The notes: a model not told the origin generated them from the letters alone. A stretch of 64,000 nt of DNA from Takashimella koratensis (GCA_003116875.1 BCKT01000007.1:1328820-1392819); one strand, 5' to 3'; counted from the first letter of the stretch, positions 34,001 to 46,393 are shown. Numbers and translations are program-made.

Positions 34001-37000
34001 GCTAAGATTTATCAGCACTAGTCCGAAATCTGGGAGTGTAGACTCGGACTCACTTCAACAACATGAACAGGTGCATGATAGCTCCTGCCAACACTACTCC
34101 GAGTCAGCTTGACCTCTCCAACCAACTCGATCAGAACTGAACATCAGTCGATCACTCACATTGTAGTGGGACCTGAGAAAAGTGACTGAAAGTGGGACTG
34201 TGAACCTGTCAGCGTATTTCCATGAATCAAGTGGGAGTTGATAGAGCCACGCTCTAGAGTCACACTTTGGAGTCACTTACTAATCGGTTCGACTTGCGCG
34301 CTGCCTCGGAATAACCGAAACCCTCGTTCCAAAGACATAGATGATTGTTTGGAGCTGTCGGATTTGTCAGCTTGATCTCGTTGGTACCAGGTAGCTAGAC
34401 TCACGCCGAATCTGAAGAGCTCAAAGAATGGTTGAATAGCGGTTTGAAGCAAGATGTAACTCGCAAAGTAAGGAGCGGCTTGAGGCTGTACCATCAAATC
34501 AGCAACAGACCTCATTTCGTAACCCCCCAGACCCGGGTTCTGGATCCTCAGTGAAGACCACACTAACAAAAGCTGAAGCGATGACAGGGAGCGGGTCAAA
34601 ATCGGATTTTTGGAACGCGGTGAGGTACGATTCGATAGCCGCTTGACCAATCTGTAAACGACGAGTGACGGGGTCAGCCGTGATTTTAGACCTAGACGCA
34701 ACCTCGGTGTACTCACGGCGAAGAAGACGACACCATTGACCATGACTGTATCCATAGTTAACAGATATTAGATTGCCCCACCTCCGCTGTCCACACACCA
34801 CCTCGAACCTATCCGTCAAATGTTTACTCACGAAACTTCCAAAACCTCTCTAGGGCCGAATTATGTATTCCCAACTTGGTAAACACCGTCTCCCCTTTAT
34901 TCGCAATAAGCAAGAGAATCGGACAAATCGCAAGTGTGAGAAGGGCGACGAGGATGACAGGAGCTAGAGAGGTGATTGCGGCCGCTGCGCGCGGGTTGGC
35001 TTCGAGCCAATTTTGCAAGGGGGGAATGAAGCCTGCAATTGAAGTGAATGAAGCTAGACCGCATAGCAGGGACACTGGGAAGATCTGTCAACCACCACGG
35101 GTACAAAAGTGAGATAAGCTTCTGGTTGACTTCTTCAAGCGTGCGATCGCAGTCAAGATTCACTCACCCAAGCGAGGGTAAACGCCCAAACCCCAATATA
35201 AACCAACCACCCTCTAACAAACGCTGCCCTATAGACACTCTTCATCAACGTTCCCCACAACAAATTCGTCCAATCCGGTGCTGGTGTGGTGGAACAAGCC
35301 AACGACCTCTTGGGATGCGAAGTGAGTAGCTTCAATGCGAGTCGAGCAGTTCGTGCGTCTCGGAACGTGACGAATGCCGAGGAAGAGGCAGGGTAAGATG
35401 TAAGTGGGCGAGATCGGGATTCGTTGAGAAGGAGAGTGAGGTAAGAGAGTCGGGTGGTTAGGTAGTCGATGATAGGTGCGTTTTGGCCACGGAAAAGAGA
35501 GGTCAGATGGGTGAGGGATTGGAAAGGGTCGAGTAGTTCACGAGGGATAGAGTGGAGCACCTGGGCAGGGTTAGCTTTCACTTACGACATTCTTCCCAGC
35601 TGACTCGAGGAAAGTGAACAGCAAAACAAGTTTTGTCGCACTACTCACATCCCAAACAGTATCGGGTCCGCGACCCCGCTCTGTCTCTGTATCGCCCACA
35701 AACTCGCCGAGAGCCTCAACGAGCCTATCCATACGCTCGTGCTTGCTCATCCCCGCTGGTAAGGCCGTGTTCCTCGCCTCGTTCAACCTCGACACTCCGC
35801 CCTTTTCGAGATCGTGAACAGGATGTAGTGGGTGTTTCCCTTTATCCACAGGGTGCTGGGCCTTGTGTTTGGCTACGGCGGTGAGGACGCGCTGGGCGAG
35901 TTTGACATGCGCCTGGATCAAGGGTCAGTTGAGATTTTCCTATTCATCACTCGTCGTGAGGTGTTAAAGAAGAGATTTCCAACTTCCTCTGTACTCACTA
36001 CTTCAAGCTTGCTCAACACTTCTTGCCTCCTTGCGCGCAGCGTCGCAATCGTAGCGAGTTTCCTCACAAATACGACCTCGTCAACGAAACTGTCGTCCCT
36101 CTCTACCACACTTGTCACTCCTTCACCTGACCTTCCTTCCCCTTCTTCCTCTTCGCCCACGCTTCCTTCCCTCTCATTCGCGTTCTCCAACGCCCCCGGG
36201 GCCTTGGAGTCCGCTACGGCCGCCGCATCCTTCGGCGCCGCATGCTTAACGAGCAAGTTCTTCGGCGAGGCGAGACGGAATAGATCTGCCGACTTGCGAG
36301 CGTCCGAGGGTCGGGGCGTGTTTGGTGCCGTATTTCGAGCCGAGTGTTGGTGTAGGTAGTAGTCAAAGTAATCTCGCAGTGTCTGGTCGTCTCGCACTAT
36401 CCAGCTTTTAGCTATTGACCCAAATCCACATCGCTGTACTCACTATCTGGTGGGATATTCGTCACCATGATCGTCTTGAACCGCTTAATTCCAGGCCCGC
36501 TATCTCCAACTGACCAATCATCCTCACCCTCGGCCACCCCTTCCTCCCCACCCATCTGCATCCTCCGGCGATTTCGACTAGCTTTCACTTTCTCAGCTAG
36601 CTTGGCGATCTCTCGGCGGCGGTAAGCCAGTGCACCCCAGACGATCCATAAGACAGTCGCCGTCCACGTGATTGTGATCCACCATATGAGAACAGCGTGA
36701 ACCCATAGCCACTTGGTTCCTGCAGACTCGACGAGGGAGGAAATACTTGCTCGGACCATGGAGGTGCGATCGGTGGTTGGAGGAGCGTACAGGATGTGGA
36801 GGGGCATCAGGATTCTGCAATGCTTGGTTAGGTCTAGACAAACGGGCTTATTCTCTACGACCTGATACTTACGGTAGAACGACAAAAGCCTGGAGGACCG
36901 TGTAGAAGACTGCATCTTCATGTCAGCTCTTCTCAAATCAAGTCGTCGAGAAGACCCACAAGCTCCTCGGAGAAACCGCATATGAAGCGTCAAGTCCAAC

Positions 37001-37725
37001 CCGCAACTCTCTGGCATATCCTTTTCTCGAACTTTCAAGCTGGTCACGATCCACGCTAACGGCCAGCGACTGGGACGTGGTGTCAGCTTGTTATCGGTGT
37101 CTCTGCAGGCCATCACAACTTACGGAACTGGAGGTGAAGGATTACTTCCCACGTCAGCGTACACATTGCGGCCGCTACTTACACTCTCCACACTTTGGGC
37201 TGAAACAGGCTAGAGAAACACTCAGCACCCGTTCCACGTACAGCTTCACCTCTACCGCTCTCAGACTGTTCACTCACTAGGCAAATTCCCAAGCCTCTCT
37301 CGACCCCAACCTCTGCCTCTCTCTCTCCTCATCTCCGACTTTGTATCTCTCAATCAATCCTTCACTACTCTTCCTGCCTTCTTTCCGCTTATCTCCTTCG
37401 CGCCTTGTCCCTTTCTCCTCGCGCCATCGCTTCCATCCTCGTTTACCCGCCTGCCACAGCCGAACAGGGATACGTCGGAATGGCCCCTCCCATCCTCGTC
37501 TACGAGGGACGTGGATCTCGATCTCATATCCGACCAAGCAAACGCCGGCAATGACCAGGGTTACGTAGAGGTTATCGAGTAGTCCAGAGTACGCCTGTAA
37601 GGGTTAGTCGGAGTGGCCAGTGAGATATGAGGGATGTACTCACCCCTGTGTAACTGGTGTGCTGCGAGAGATCGGCCACTGGGGGAGTAAGCAGAGGCGT
37701 GACTACATCGTGACAACGACTCACT
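31068..37725 (-). CDS. CSC1/OSCA/TMEM63-type stress-gated cation channel
   Basis: Large minus-strand gene with well over a dozen exons. The start codon is split: A at 37725, then a 46-bp intron (37724-37679), then TG at 37678, giving MADLSQHTSYTG and continuing AYSGLLDNLYVTLVIAGVCL. The only upstream in-frame triplets before it include TGA. The RSN1 N-terminal TM domain is followed by the cytosolic PHM7 domain (FKTIMVTNIPPD, then SSAFVTFRDARTARLALKLL and PAPDWTNLLWGTL). The 7-TM pore domain runs through ALERFWKFLMVNGVVFFA, PYFASYILLQTAIQPFFELF, FPLSVTFLRSHYNYPLVIPFSALVYYG and HVMVVAQFVLFAFFIL. These are diagnostic of the family of osmotic or mechanically gated cation channels. The last exon (33315-31068) adds a 748-residue Ser/Pro/Gly-rich cytosolic tail ending in a Glu/Arg-rich helix (about 31070-31160), unusually long. 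Exon boundaries in the middle are approximate. Confidence 0.9.
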
Positions 37726-38350
37726 CTTGTATCACCGCATACTCTGGGTAGGGAAGAGGTGAAGTGGATTACTTGTCTGGATCAGATGATGGCGGTATTT
37801 ATTGTAAGATGGAGTATGACCGCGCAGTACGGGGTTCACAAAGGATATCACCAAGACCAAGGAAGCGGCGAGGCGTGGACCGTGCGAGGCTGCGAGGAGG
37901 CCGATGTGTGATGAGCACGATCGGAGGTCTGTGCGTCGATGCGAGGGGGCGATAAAGCGAGCGGGGTAAGAGGAGGATGATATGGATGAGACTGAGACAG
38001 AGAAGAGATGAGATGAGATGAGACGAGACATGGACATGGGTTCATACACGCGCAGCAAGGCAGAACTGTACTGTACGTCATCTCGTCGATCACTCGTCCG
38101 CCATCTCGTTAGTAGGATAAGGGCCATTAGAAATCAGGGTAATCCCAGGGGTAATCCCTCACCAGGAACTGCTAATTACAGCACACACTTTTATTACAAC
38201 CACCCGCCTCTTCTTTTGTGCTGGCTGCTACCCCGTGGGGCAATGAACCTGGGCTGCCCCGGTTGCCAGGCCGAGGCGGTGTCGTCTATTCATCCATTCA
38301 TCCATCTCCCTTCTCCTTTCTCATTCTCACATCCCCCTCCACCACCCATC
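37726..38350. other. Divergent promoter region of CSC1 and the 38351 gene
   Basis: About 625 bp shared upstream region. No gene. One short run of overlapping gagat repeats (about 38004-38022). Confidence 0.55.
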
Positions 38351-40778
38351 ATGTCACTCCGGGACAAGGCTTGTTATACACTCACCCTCGTACCCTCCCT
38401 CTCAGACCCCAAAGTACTCGAACTCATCGAGTCACAGGGGAACCTCCCGCTCACCTCGACACCGGGTCCCTCGACAAACGGCCAAGCGAGGTATGCTAGG
38501 GTCAGAGAGCAAAGGGAAGGGGAATCCTACAGCTCTATTATATATGGTAAGTGTAGTGCTCGCGAGCGAAGTAAGCGGTACTCCTCCGTGCGAGAATGAC
38601 GAAGCACAAAGGGTGGGAGGGCGGTGGTGGAATATCCGCGAGCGAAGCGAGCCGTACTTCTCCGTGCGAGCGTAGTGAAGCACAAGGGATGGGTGGGTGG
38701 GGGTGGTGGATCAAACTCACCTTCGAGAGAGCAGAGCGAGCGAAGAAGTACGGCAAGGCGGGTGGGGAAAGTGGATGTGGTCAAGGCCGCGCAGCCCTTG
38801 TCAATGTTGTCCTACTTCAATTGTTGACTTCTACAGACGCGTACAGCGGGGCAAAACTCGCCAGTGTGGGATTCGTGAATGAGAAGATCAAGTCGAGGCG
38901 GCTCGAGCTGCACGGGCCTGACGTTGCTGTTCCCTTCGAGTTTACCGGGAAGATGTGAGCAACGTAAAGGTTTTGCAGTTCGTCATGGTATGCTTTTACT
39001 GACTACGTACCTTATCTACGCCAGAGGGTTCGAGTGGTCATTCACTTTTGAGAAGTGAGCACAACTCAACCCCTCCATTCTTCATAGAGTTTTTGATCTC
39101 ATCTCTAGTCACAGACCGCGCTAATCTTCACCTACTTTCGCAGCAACATCTACCGCTGGAAACGTGAATTCGGCGTCGGGCGGGACATGATCTGTTCTCT
39201 TGATCGTAAACCCGACCCGCCTGTCGAGATCTGCCTGTACGTCTCTCTCCCCCAAACTTTATCTTGACTCAATCTCCATGTCCATCACTGACACTTTGAC
39301 TTCTCCCCTTAGAGGTCGTGAAGCGGATAAAAACTCCCCTGGTCAGATCCAGATCTTGCACTACAACGTTGATCGATTCTTCGGTCATGAGATCCAAGAC
39401 TTGCGAGGGCTGGAGACGCTCTTGGTCACGAGGTGAGCTGATACCTTTGACGCTACCTACTCCAACAACCGACGGGATGGTGTCTTTGGGGCTCTTACCA
39501 GGGCTAAACTTTGTTTGTTAGCCTCGTCTGCTTTATCGATGCTGTCGACGATCGGTCGAATGCGAGCGCGTCCCGGTCCCGACCCAGTTTGTCCGTCCAC
39601 AGCTCTGACAAGCGAAGCGAGGACAAAGTGCCCGTTGAGGATCCTGTCATTGTGAGTGTCCCTTCCCCTTGGACCCTTACCCTTCGTGACCGTGCAATCT
39701 GCGGGAGGCCTCTTCCGCACCATGCGCGTCACAACCAAAGAACAATCCGAGAGTACCGCTGACAACTCTCGTTCGCCCACAGGAGGACCCGAACGAGATC
39801 ATCGTTGGCGTTCACACCGATCTCGACACTCACGTTGCCAGAGCTATTGGCCTGTTAGAGGTAAGACGCGTTCTCGTTGCACTCGCCGCGCTCCCACATC
39901 AGCTGACAGAATTCCTCCCTCGACCTTTTGCAACTGCAGGATAAGAACGTCTTGTTCATCGTGATCCGATCCAAGAGCTCGGCAGCTGCCAGTCGCGCCA
40001 TGGAAGTATCTCTCGGCGTAACCAGGTGAGTCCGGCTTTACCTTTCCCTGTCTTCTCCTCTTCTTCTTATATGCTTTCGCATTGTCTAACCCAGTCCAGG
40101 TTTAGACACCGAGAATCTTTACCCGAGCTACACCAGTACCTCGTTGAAGACGTGGATGCGGACCCACCACCTCCTGTTCCCAAAGGTCCACGAGTAATCA
40201 ACCTTGACGACCCGTGAGTCCAGCTTTCTCCAAGTTGTGCTTTACTACCCAATTTGCCCATGTCTTTTTTCCGTTTACGCCCTTTCCTTCTCCACTTGCC
40301 CTTTTTGACGCCTATTGACTCAACCTCCTCTCTTAGGCCACCTGCTCCTGCGGCTCCGAAAGAAAACCCAAAATGGAAAGCGCCAACAAATATTACAATC
40401 TACCTATCTACCATCGAACTCCCGGACCTCCGCCCAGGCCGTCGCGAAGCCTCTGCCTCTGCCTCTGCCTCCGGCTCAGGCTCTAGCTCCACCTCCAAGC
40501 CCCCTCCATCCGAGAAACCCAACGGGGCCGTAAGTCGCCTAATCGTAACATTCACTGACTTGCAGTCCAAGCCCGCGCAGTCCCTTTCCGCGGGATCAGT
40601 ACCCCTTCGACGTCCTGGATCAGGCGGTTCGAACGGGGGCGGATCACCTACAGCTTCTGCCTCTGGCTCAGCATCGGCCCTGGGCTCAGGATCCGGGTCG
40701 GCCAATGGAGATGGGGGGAGTAACAGCAAACGGCTGTCTTCTTTCGGCAAGGTGTTCAAACAGACTTGGAACAAGTAG
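38351..40778 (+). CDS. Conserved-looking hypothetical protein, function not recognised
   Basis: About ten exons. First: 38351-38546, 38837-38954, 39025-39054, 39144-39236, 39313-39432, 39522-39651, 39783-39860, then exons around 39940, 40100, 40337 and the last ending 40778; phases agree through the seventh. The N-terminal half has a compact beta-rich-looking domain: SYSSIIYDAYSGAKLASVGF, then IKSRRLELHGPDVAVPFEF, GFEWSFTFENNIYRWKREFG and DMICSLDRKPDPPVEICLG. The alternation of aromatic and charged strands resembles tubby/LURP-like folds, but this is a weak impression. The middle is helical (DTHVARAIGLLEDKNVLFIV), and the C-terminus is a Ser/Ala/Gly low-complexity tail ending in a basic SFGKVFKQTWNK*. 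No signal peptide or TM segment. The first intron (290 bp) is much longer than the rest and contains a tandem duplication. Confidence 0.7.
38562..38710. repeat. Intronic tandem duplication, period about 76 bp
   Basis: Two imperfect copies begin with gcgagcgaag at 38562 and 38638. Both contain tccgtgcgag, gaagcacaa and a G-rich end (ggtggtgg). A partial third copy (gagcgaagaagtacgg) follows at about 38735. It lies wholly in intron 1 of the 38351 gene. Confidence 0.75.
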
Positions 40779-41268
40779 ATTCAAGGGGCACCAAGGGTTG
40801 AAGATCAATTCAATGTAGATGGTTCATCTGAAGACGATTAGATACCCAGTCTTTGAAAGGTTTGTGCTTTGCTCATAGATGTCATATACATTATTTCCCT
40901 ACCCAATATGTCACTCGATCATACGTGCGTAGCTGTACTGACTGCAAGCACAGGGAATTGGGGGTATCAACATCATCATGAGAGTTTATGAACTTGTACG
41001 GAACCAACTACTTCTCTCCCCTCCCCTCTCCTCCTCGTGTCTGCTTGTATCTACTCTTTTGCTTCCTAAACGACCAAATGAGAGGAAAAAAACAAAGACA
41101 TCTTCTTGCCTATTCACCTATACTCCCTACCAACATGCACTTTGTCGCTAAATCTTTATGCACACCGAAATCTCCTTCATCGCTTCATCGCTTCCTCCTG
41201 CTCCCTAACCCTAACCCTACGCCTTCACTTACGCAACCTCAAATCTTACTCCTCCCACCCGGCCCCAC
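40779..41268. other. Convergent intergenic region
   Basis: About 490 bp between two convergent stops. Holds ccctaaccctaaccc (about 41203-41218), a short telomere-like string, and no gene. Confidence 0.55.
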
Positions 41269-44200
41269 CTAAGCAACCTCCCCATCCGTCTCGTACAAGT
41301 TGGTCAACCAAATCTTGGCGACTTGATAATCGCGTTCGCAATTTTTGAGGAGTTTCTTGATACGTTCAAGTGCCTCATCTTCACCAAGATCTTGTCCAAC
41401 TTCTTCATCACGTTTAACCCCGTAGTGTTGCATTTTCTCGCAACTCGCTTGAACTTTGATGATCCCAAGCGCGGCTGATGAACCCTTGAGGAAGTGACCG
41501 AGGCTAGAAAGTTTCGGCAAGTCCTTTGCCGCCCTAACCGATCAGCTACACTCTTAGCTCTGACTTACACTGCGTCGTTCATGTCTTTGAAAGTGTTCTC
41601 CGCTTGCTCAAAATACCCAAAGACAATCCCTCTGCTAAACTCTCTCCCCCCAGTCCCGTTCCCATCTTCGTCCTCCTCCTCGTCCATCTCTCGAATCTGC
41701 GCAAACGTGTCCAGGTCGATGAACTCCTTCGGGTCTTTTGGAACCTGTATGGGAGATGTTTTCGGGTCCGGGTTGGCCGGCGGAGCAGCAACAGGAGCAG
41801 TCGAAGGGAGTGGGTAGCGGTATTGGCGAGCGTGCAGTTGACGAAGAATTGTGTCCGCGTCCGGGAGTTCAGGATAGATGGGTTGCCCATTGGCGTTCAG
41901 GAAAGACGATGAGGGAAACGTCGTGGTTGTGTAATCATTGAACCGGGCGTTGTTGATATCCCAGGGTTGTCGTTGTGGAGATTCGCCGGGCGTGGGAAGA
42001 ACGGCCGACATGTCAGTCGAGAAGTATTGTCGTGTCGGTTCGTCGAGTTGCGACATGTTGGGAGGTGGCGGCAACGTTGTTGAATAAGAAGTGTGGCGCC
42101 GGGATGGAGGACCAGGTGGTAACGACGATGAGGCCATTGTATTAGGTGAGGATTTTCGACGATCAGATGGCAGATCCGGAGCAGGTGAATGACCGCGAGG
42201 TCGTTTGAGTGAGGCGGTTGAATTGACCAGAGGCGATTGCACGGGTTCAGAGTGTTGTTGAGACGAGGGAGAGGTCGATGACGACAGAGGCGAGGTAATC
42301 GTATCGCGTTGATCAAACATTGGATATTGGAAAGGTTGGAAATAGGTTTCCGGCGATTCAGTAGGGGAGAGTGGTTGCGTGGGCGTCGGCAGGTACGATT
42401 CCGGGTTACGTGGTGGGCGTTGGCCGAAAGCAGCGTTCGCGGCGGCGGTAAAGGAAGTTGGTGGTGGATACGATTGTGAGAACAAAGACGTACCAGTCGA
42501 CGGGAGCGATTGATACGAGCCAAACGGTTGAACAGATTCCGACGATCCGGTGGGAACGACAGAATCAATCAGTTGAAACGGTTCAGAGTTTGGTTGTAGA
42601 TCGAGGCGCATGGCGTTGGAATAAGAGGGGAATTGTTGAGGTAATTGGGAATTGGAAGAGAATTGTGGTTGGGGGTTGGAAGGGAGACGAGGTTGTTGCG
42701 GTTGTTGTTCGTCAGGTTGAGGCCGTTGGTATGGACCAGGTCGTTGAGATTGATCAGAACGACGACGAGTGGGCGCAGGAGGTTGCCGTGAGGATTGAGG
42801 TGGCATGGTGAAAAGAGGATTGCAAGATCGAGGGACCGATGCGAGCAGTTGTCGCGGGTGGGTTGCAGACGAGTTCGGTTCCAAGAGCGAGAGGGGAGTG
42901 GTAGGGATATGGGTCGTCATGCGTGACAGGTGCGGTGAGCAGGTGTTGATGATCAGGTGGGATGATGCCAAGTCGGAGTTGGGAAGAGGTGAGAGGGTTG
43001 ATAAATGGGAGATAGGGATTATTGTAAGCCAAACGTGGAGCGGGAGATCGACAGATCGAGATCGATTTTAGGCGACGGTATGTGCACAGCCGGTCAGGAG
43101 ACCATGATCAGATCGGTTCGAGGGGCGGTGGTGGTAAGGAGGAGTTGAGTGCGTGAAACTATGCGTCAGCAACTGTGTCTCTGTCTTCGCCGTTGGATAT
43201 TTATCTCTGACAAGCTTTGGATAGGCAGATCAAGACTCTTTCGACGCAGATCGAAGTTCCCATCTTCGCTCCCCACTCGGCACGAACAGAACCAAAAAAA
43301 AGAGACTCTGGACAGGCTAAAAGACGTAAAAAAGCAGCGGCGAGGGAGTAGGAGGGAGTAGCAGCTTCGGTGTTGGAGTTGCCGGACACCCACAGACACG
43401 GGCCACGGGATTGGCGCATGGAGGCAAAGCAGGGCAGAGGCATGGCGCACGAGCTTGGTCTCCAAATCTTGTACCTTGTGTCACCTCATTACCCTCCCCT
43501 TCAAGTTCACATCTGATGACTAGCCGGGGCAGGGTTTGAAGGGAGAATGCGCAGGCATTATCGAAAAGCGGCGATGCCATCTCGAGCCAAAGTGGAGAGG
43601 GATGGAGCGCGAGAGACGGCAAGGTAAAGATCTTGGGAATCACCAGCCGGGAATTACGGCACCATGGTGCGGGGGAGCGGAATCGAATTGGCAAGGGTGG
43701 GGGAGCAGACGATGAGCGGCAAGGCAGCAAAGGGGATAGCAGAGGCGAGGGGAGGGCGGGTATGGAGAGTCGATGTTGGATTTTAGGCGACGGCGATCCT
43801 ATTGAACTAGGGCTCACTGCAACTAACATCCGCACTACCGCAGTCATCTGCCCTCTGCAAGCTTTGCAAAGAATGGCGTACGACGAGAGGTGAGGGGTAG
43901 GGGCAAGGGAGGCAGCAACGTTGGACAATTAACCCGCCGTCGTGACTTGACAGCGTGACTCATGAATGACGCACTCGTCGTCTCCTGCCCCTTGCCCTTT
44001 CCCCCGACCAGCAATAGTGGTAACCCTACCGTCTAGTCCGTTTCTCACGACCCGATAAAGTGCGCAAACAGCACAAAACAGCAAAAGTAGAACGGCGACT
44101 AGGGCAGGGACGGAGTTTGGAGACTACAAGAGAGCTTCCCATGCCGTGCCGAGCCATCCTCATGCCACGCCGACCAGATAGACGAGCAGACGGGGATGAG

Positions 44201-45093
44201 ACAAACTCCAGGATACCATTGCCGTAGCTCGAATAACGGCGGCCGCAACTCGCTCCGACAGAGTCGCAGAAAATGGCGCAAGCCCAACCAACCAGAACCA
44301 AGTCGCAACGCCCAGCCTATTCCAAGATCTCCAACTTCGATCATCAAAACAGGTGGCGTGTGAACAGGGGGAAAGCAAATGACAAGCGAAACAAGCACAA
44401 ACACAAGCACCAAAAGGCCAAAGACAAACCCGATCTCCGGTGCTTGTTGACCTTTTGACCTCGATCCGAACCCTACGCCACGCCGCACGGTCATGCCTGG
44501 TCGAGCTGTGCGACGACACACGACCACGCGGGCAAGAGATGAGTCGATCGCTACCTCCCACCCTGCCGGAACCACATTCAACCGGCATGAATCGATCTGC
44601 CAAACCCTCGCCTTCAAACCTTGTCCGACCAACAAGTCACGCGACGAGGTAACAGCACTGTCGCCTCAATGCTGTCCACCTCGCAGCCACCTGAATGGCC
44701 CCCTTGGCGATTGCAATGAGATGCGAGGCGACGACGTTGCTCACAACATTTACTCCCGAGCCCTTCGGGCTACACGGAACGAACACGCACTACCACCCCT
44801 CGGCACACATGACCCGGGAACAAGCTAAGCTTGTTTCGCCTACCTCCCCCTTGGCCACCCCATCCCATGGTCTCTCTCAACCCCTAAACTTGCTTCCCCG
44901 CCCAACTCAACGCCGATCATTTCGGAGAGCCCACGCAGACACTTTTGCCAAGATCATTCCGAGCCGGAACCGAAAAACCAAACAACAGTCATGATTGAGG
45001 AATGAGAACGGGACCATTGCTCACCTCGATCTTGTCGGCATCCTCCTTCTCGGGCGCTGCCGCCGGCGGTGGGTTCGATGTCGAAGAAGACAT
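41269..45093 (-). CDS. YPD1: Ypd1-type histidine-containing phosphotransfer (HPt) protein, short form
   Basis: Phosphorelay intermediate between hybrid histidine kinases and response regulators upstream of the Hog1 pathway. The HPt domain is read from exons 41744-41569 and 41533-41269: FIDLDTFAQIREMDEEEDED, FGYFEQAENTFKDMND, then LSSLGHFLKGSSAALG with the phospho-accepting His, and KKLLKNCERDYQVAKIWL. A candidate first exon at 45093-45025 (MSSSTSNPPPAAAPEKED, 23 codons, Kozak-like CACC) has a good donor (GAG|GTGAGC). It joins in phase 0 to an acceptor at 41746-41745 (ATACAG|GTTCC). The spliced product is 510 nt, 169 residues, almost the size of yeast Ypd1 (167). This needs a 3280-bp intron, far longer than any other here. 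The alternative is a long form starting at 42806, listed separately. Family call is very secure; the start is not. Confidence 0.8.
41745..42806 (-). CDS. Alternative N-terminal coding region of the HPt gene (Pro/Gln/Ser-rich, long form)
   Basis: The frame upstream of the HPt domain is open from 42971 to the 41569 donor without a stop and starts most plausibly at the ATG at 42806 (MPPQSSRQPPAPTRRR). It encodes about 354 residues rich in Pro, Gln and Ser, with blocks that look like real low-complexity protein (PQFSSNSQLPQQFPSYSNAM, RQYFSTDMSAVLPTPGESPQ, LPDADTILRQLHARQYRYPL). Read through, it gives a 500-residue protein with the HPt domain at the C-terminus. It overlaps the putative long intron of the short form and is in frame with it. 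It may be an isoform from an internal promoter, the only true form, or intronic sequence that happens to be open. The sequence alone does not decide. Confidence 0.45.
42807..45024. other. Intron of the YPD1 short form, or intergenic
   Basis: About 2.2 kb. No frame looks like a conserved protein. Antisense and sense frames of 100-200 codons occur but lack recognisable blocks. If the short YPD1 model is right, all of this is intron. Confidence 0.45.
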
Positions 45094-46249
45094 GGTGAGA
45101 GTGATGGAGATCGAACGATGGGGAAAGAAAGTTGGGCGCTTGTCGTACTAACTGATGGTTAAGACCGAGGCATCAGTGGTCGTCGTTGATGTCGGGGGCG
45201 AGGTTGGATGAGAACGGGTTGAAAGGATCGCGACGAATGATGTCACGCGCGCACCGAGAGCAGGTATAGACGAATCAGGAGAAAAAGAGGGCGTACAGCA
45301 GTCGGGTTATTTTTGATTTTTCAGAGGGAGGGAGGGTCAAAAAAAAAGTTGAAAGCGTCGAACGTGGTGAGAAGAGATCGATGGATGAGATGGAGGGAGG
45401 AGGTAGAGGATGTCAAGTCAGCGTCTGTCTGATGGTGACCGGTGAACTGGTGGAGTGATGCGCCGATGCAGATGCAAAGGAGGAAGTTGGTTGGGTTGAG
45501 TTGGGATGTGATGGGCTGCGCGAGTCACGTACACCGAGCGGAATGTCACACGGATTTTGGGTGGGGAGGTGGGTCCGTGTGGCTGAGGGAGGCGGGGAGC
45601 GGCCGGGATTGCGATGTAAGGGTGCCGAAAGTGGTAGTGAGGGGCCGGATGGGTAAGGCCGGGTGAGTAGCGGTATGGATGGATGGGTAGACGGTGGTGA
45701 GGAGGTGAGCGGTGGTGATGGTGATGATGGCGGCGGCGTTGAGGCTGAGACGGTGACAGGAATGCATCCAGTGTAATCCGGGATCAGGCATTTCTAATGC
45801 TGCCAGCAGGAGATTGTAATGAATCCGGGGATGTGGCATTACACCCCGGGATGGATTTGTAATGCCAATTGAGCAAGGGAAAGAAAGGGACAAAGGAGGC
45901 GTTCAATGACGTCGAGCGGTCCTTTGGCTGAGTGTGTGTGTGTGGGCGTCCAAATACACATAAGCGAATGTGGCACTCTGGGGTTACCGTCGGCATGGCT
46001 CAAATACACAACTCGCAAGACTGCTGCTCTCGAGTAGATGCATGCATGGGCACAACATGTACAGGGCAGGTCTGAAGCTAGTCGCAGTCAGCAAGCACGA
46101 CTCAGCACCGCGATTCATGTCTGACGCGCGACGGCAATAACGTCACCCTGATGACCCGCAATTACCGCTCGGAGGGTTTCGCAAAATGGCTCGGACACGG
46201 AGGGGATAGACGAATAAGGATGTCCGGGATTGTCCGCAAGTCAAGCAAG

Positions 46250-46303
<54 letters not shown>
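46250..46303. repeat. (GACGGC)n hexanucleotide repeat
   Basis: About nine perfect tandem units of GACGGC. One + strand frame through it codes for an Asp-Gly repeat, but the frame has no other protein-like character. Confidence 0.85.
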
Positions 46304-46393
46304 AATGGGATAAGCAATGGCAACGGAGTCGTTACGATACCCGATATCCGTCAAGGCTAGATGTTATGATCCAGCGTGCTGCTTGGGCGTGGG

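Noticed and set aside
41203..41218. Telomere-like ccctaaccctaaccc string
   Set aside because: Barely more than two units, located between two normal genes; too short to claim an interstitial telomere.
44099..44635. Minus-strand open frame of 178 codons with a hydrophobic run
   Set aside because: One hydrophobic stretch (FGLLVLVFVLVSLVICF) is flanked by Ser/Arg-rich noise, with no conserved block and no supporting splice sites. It lies inside the possible YPD1 intron.
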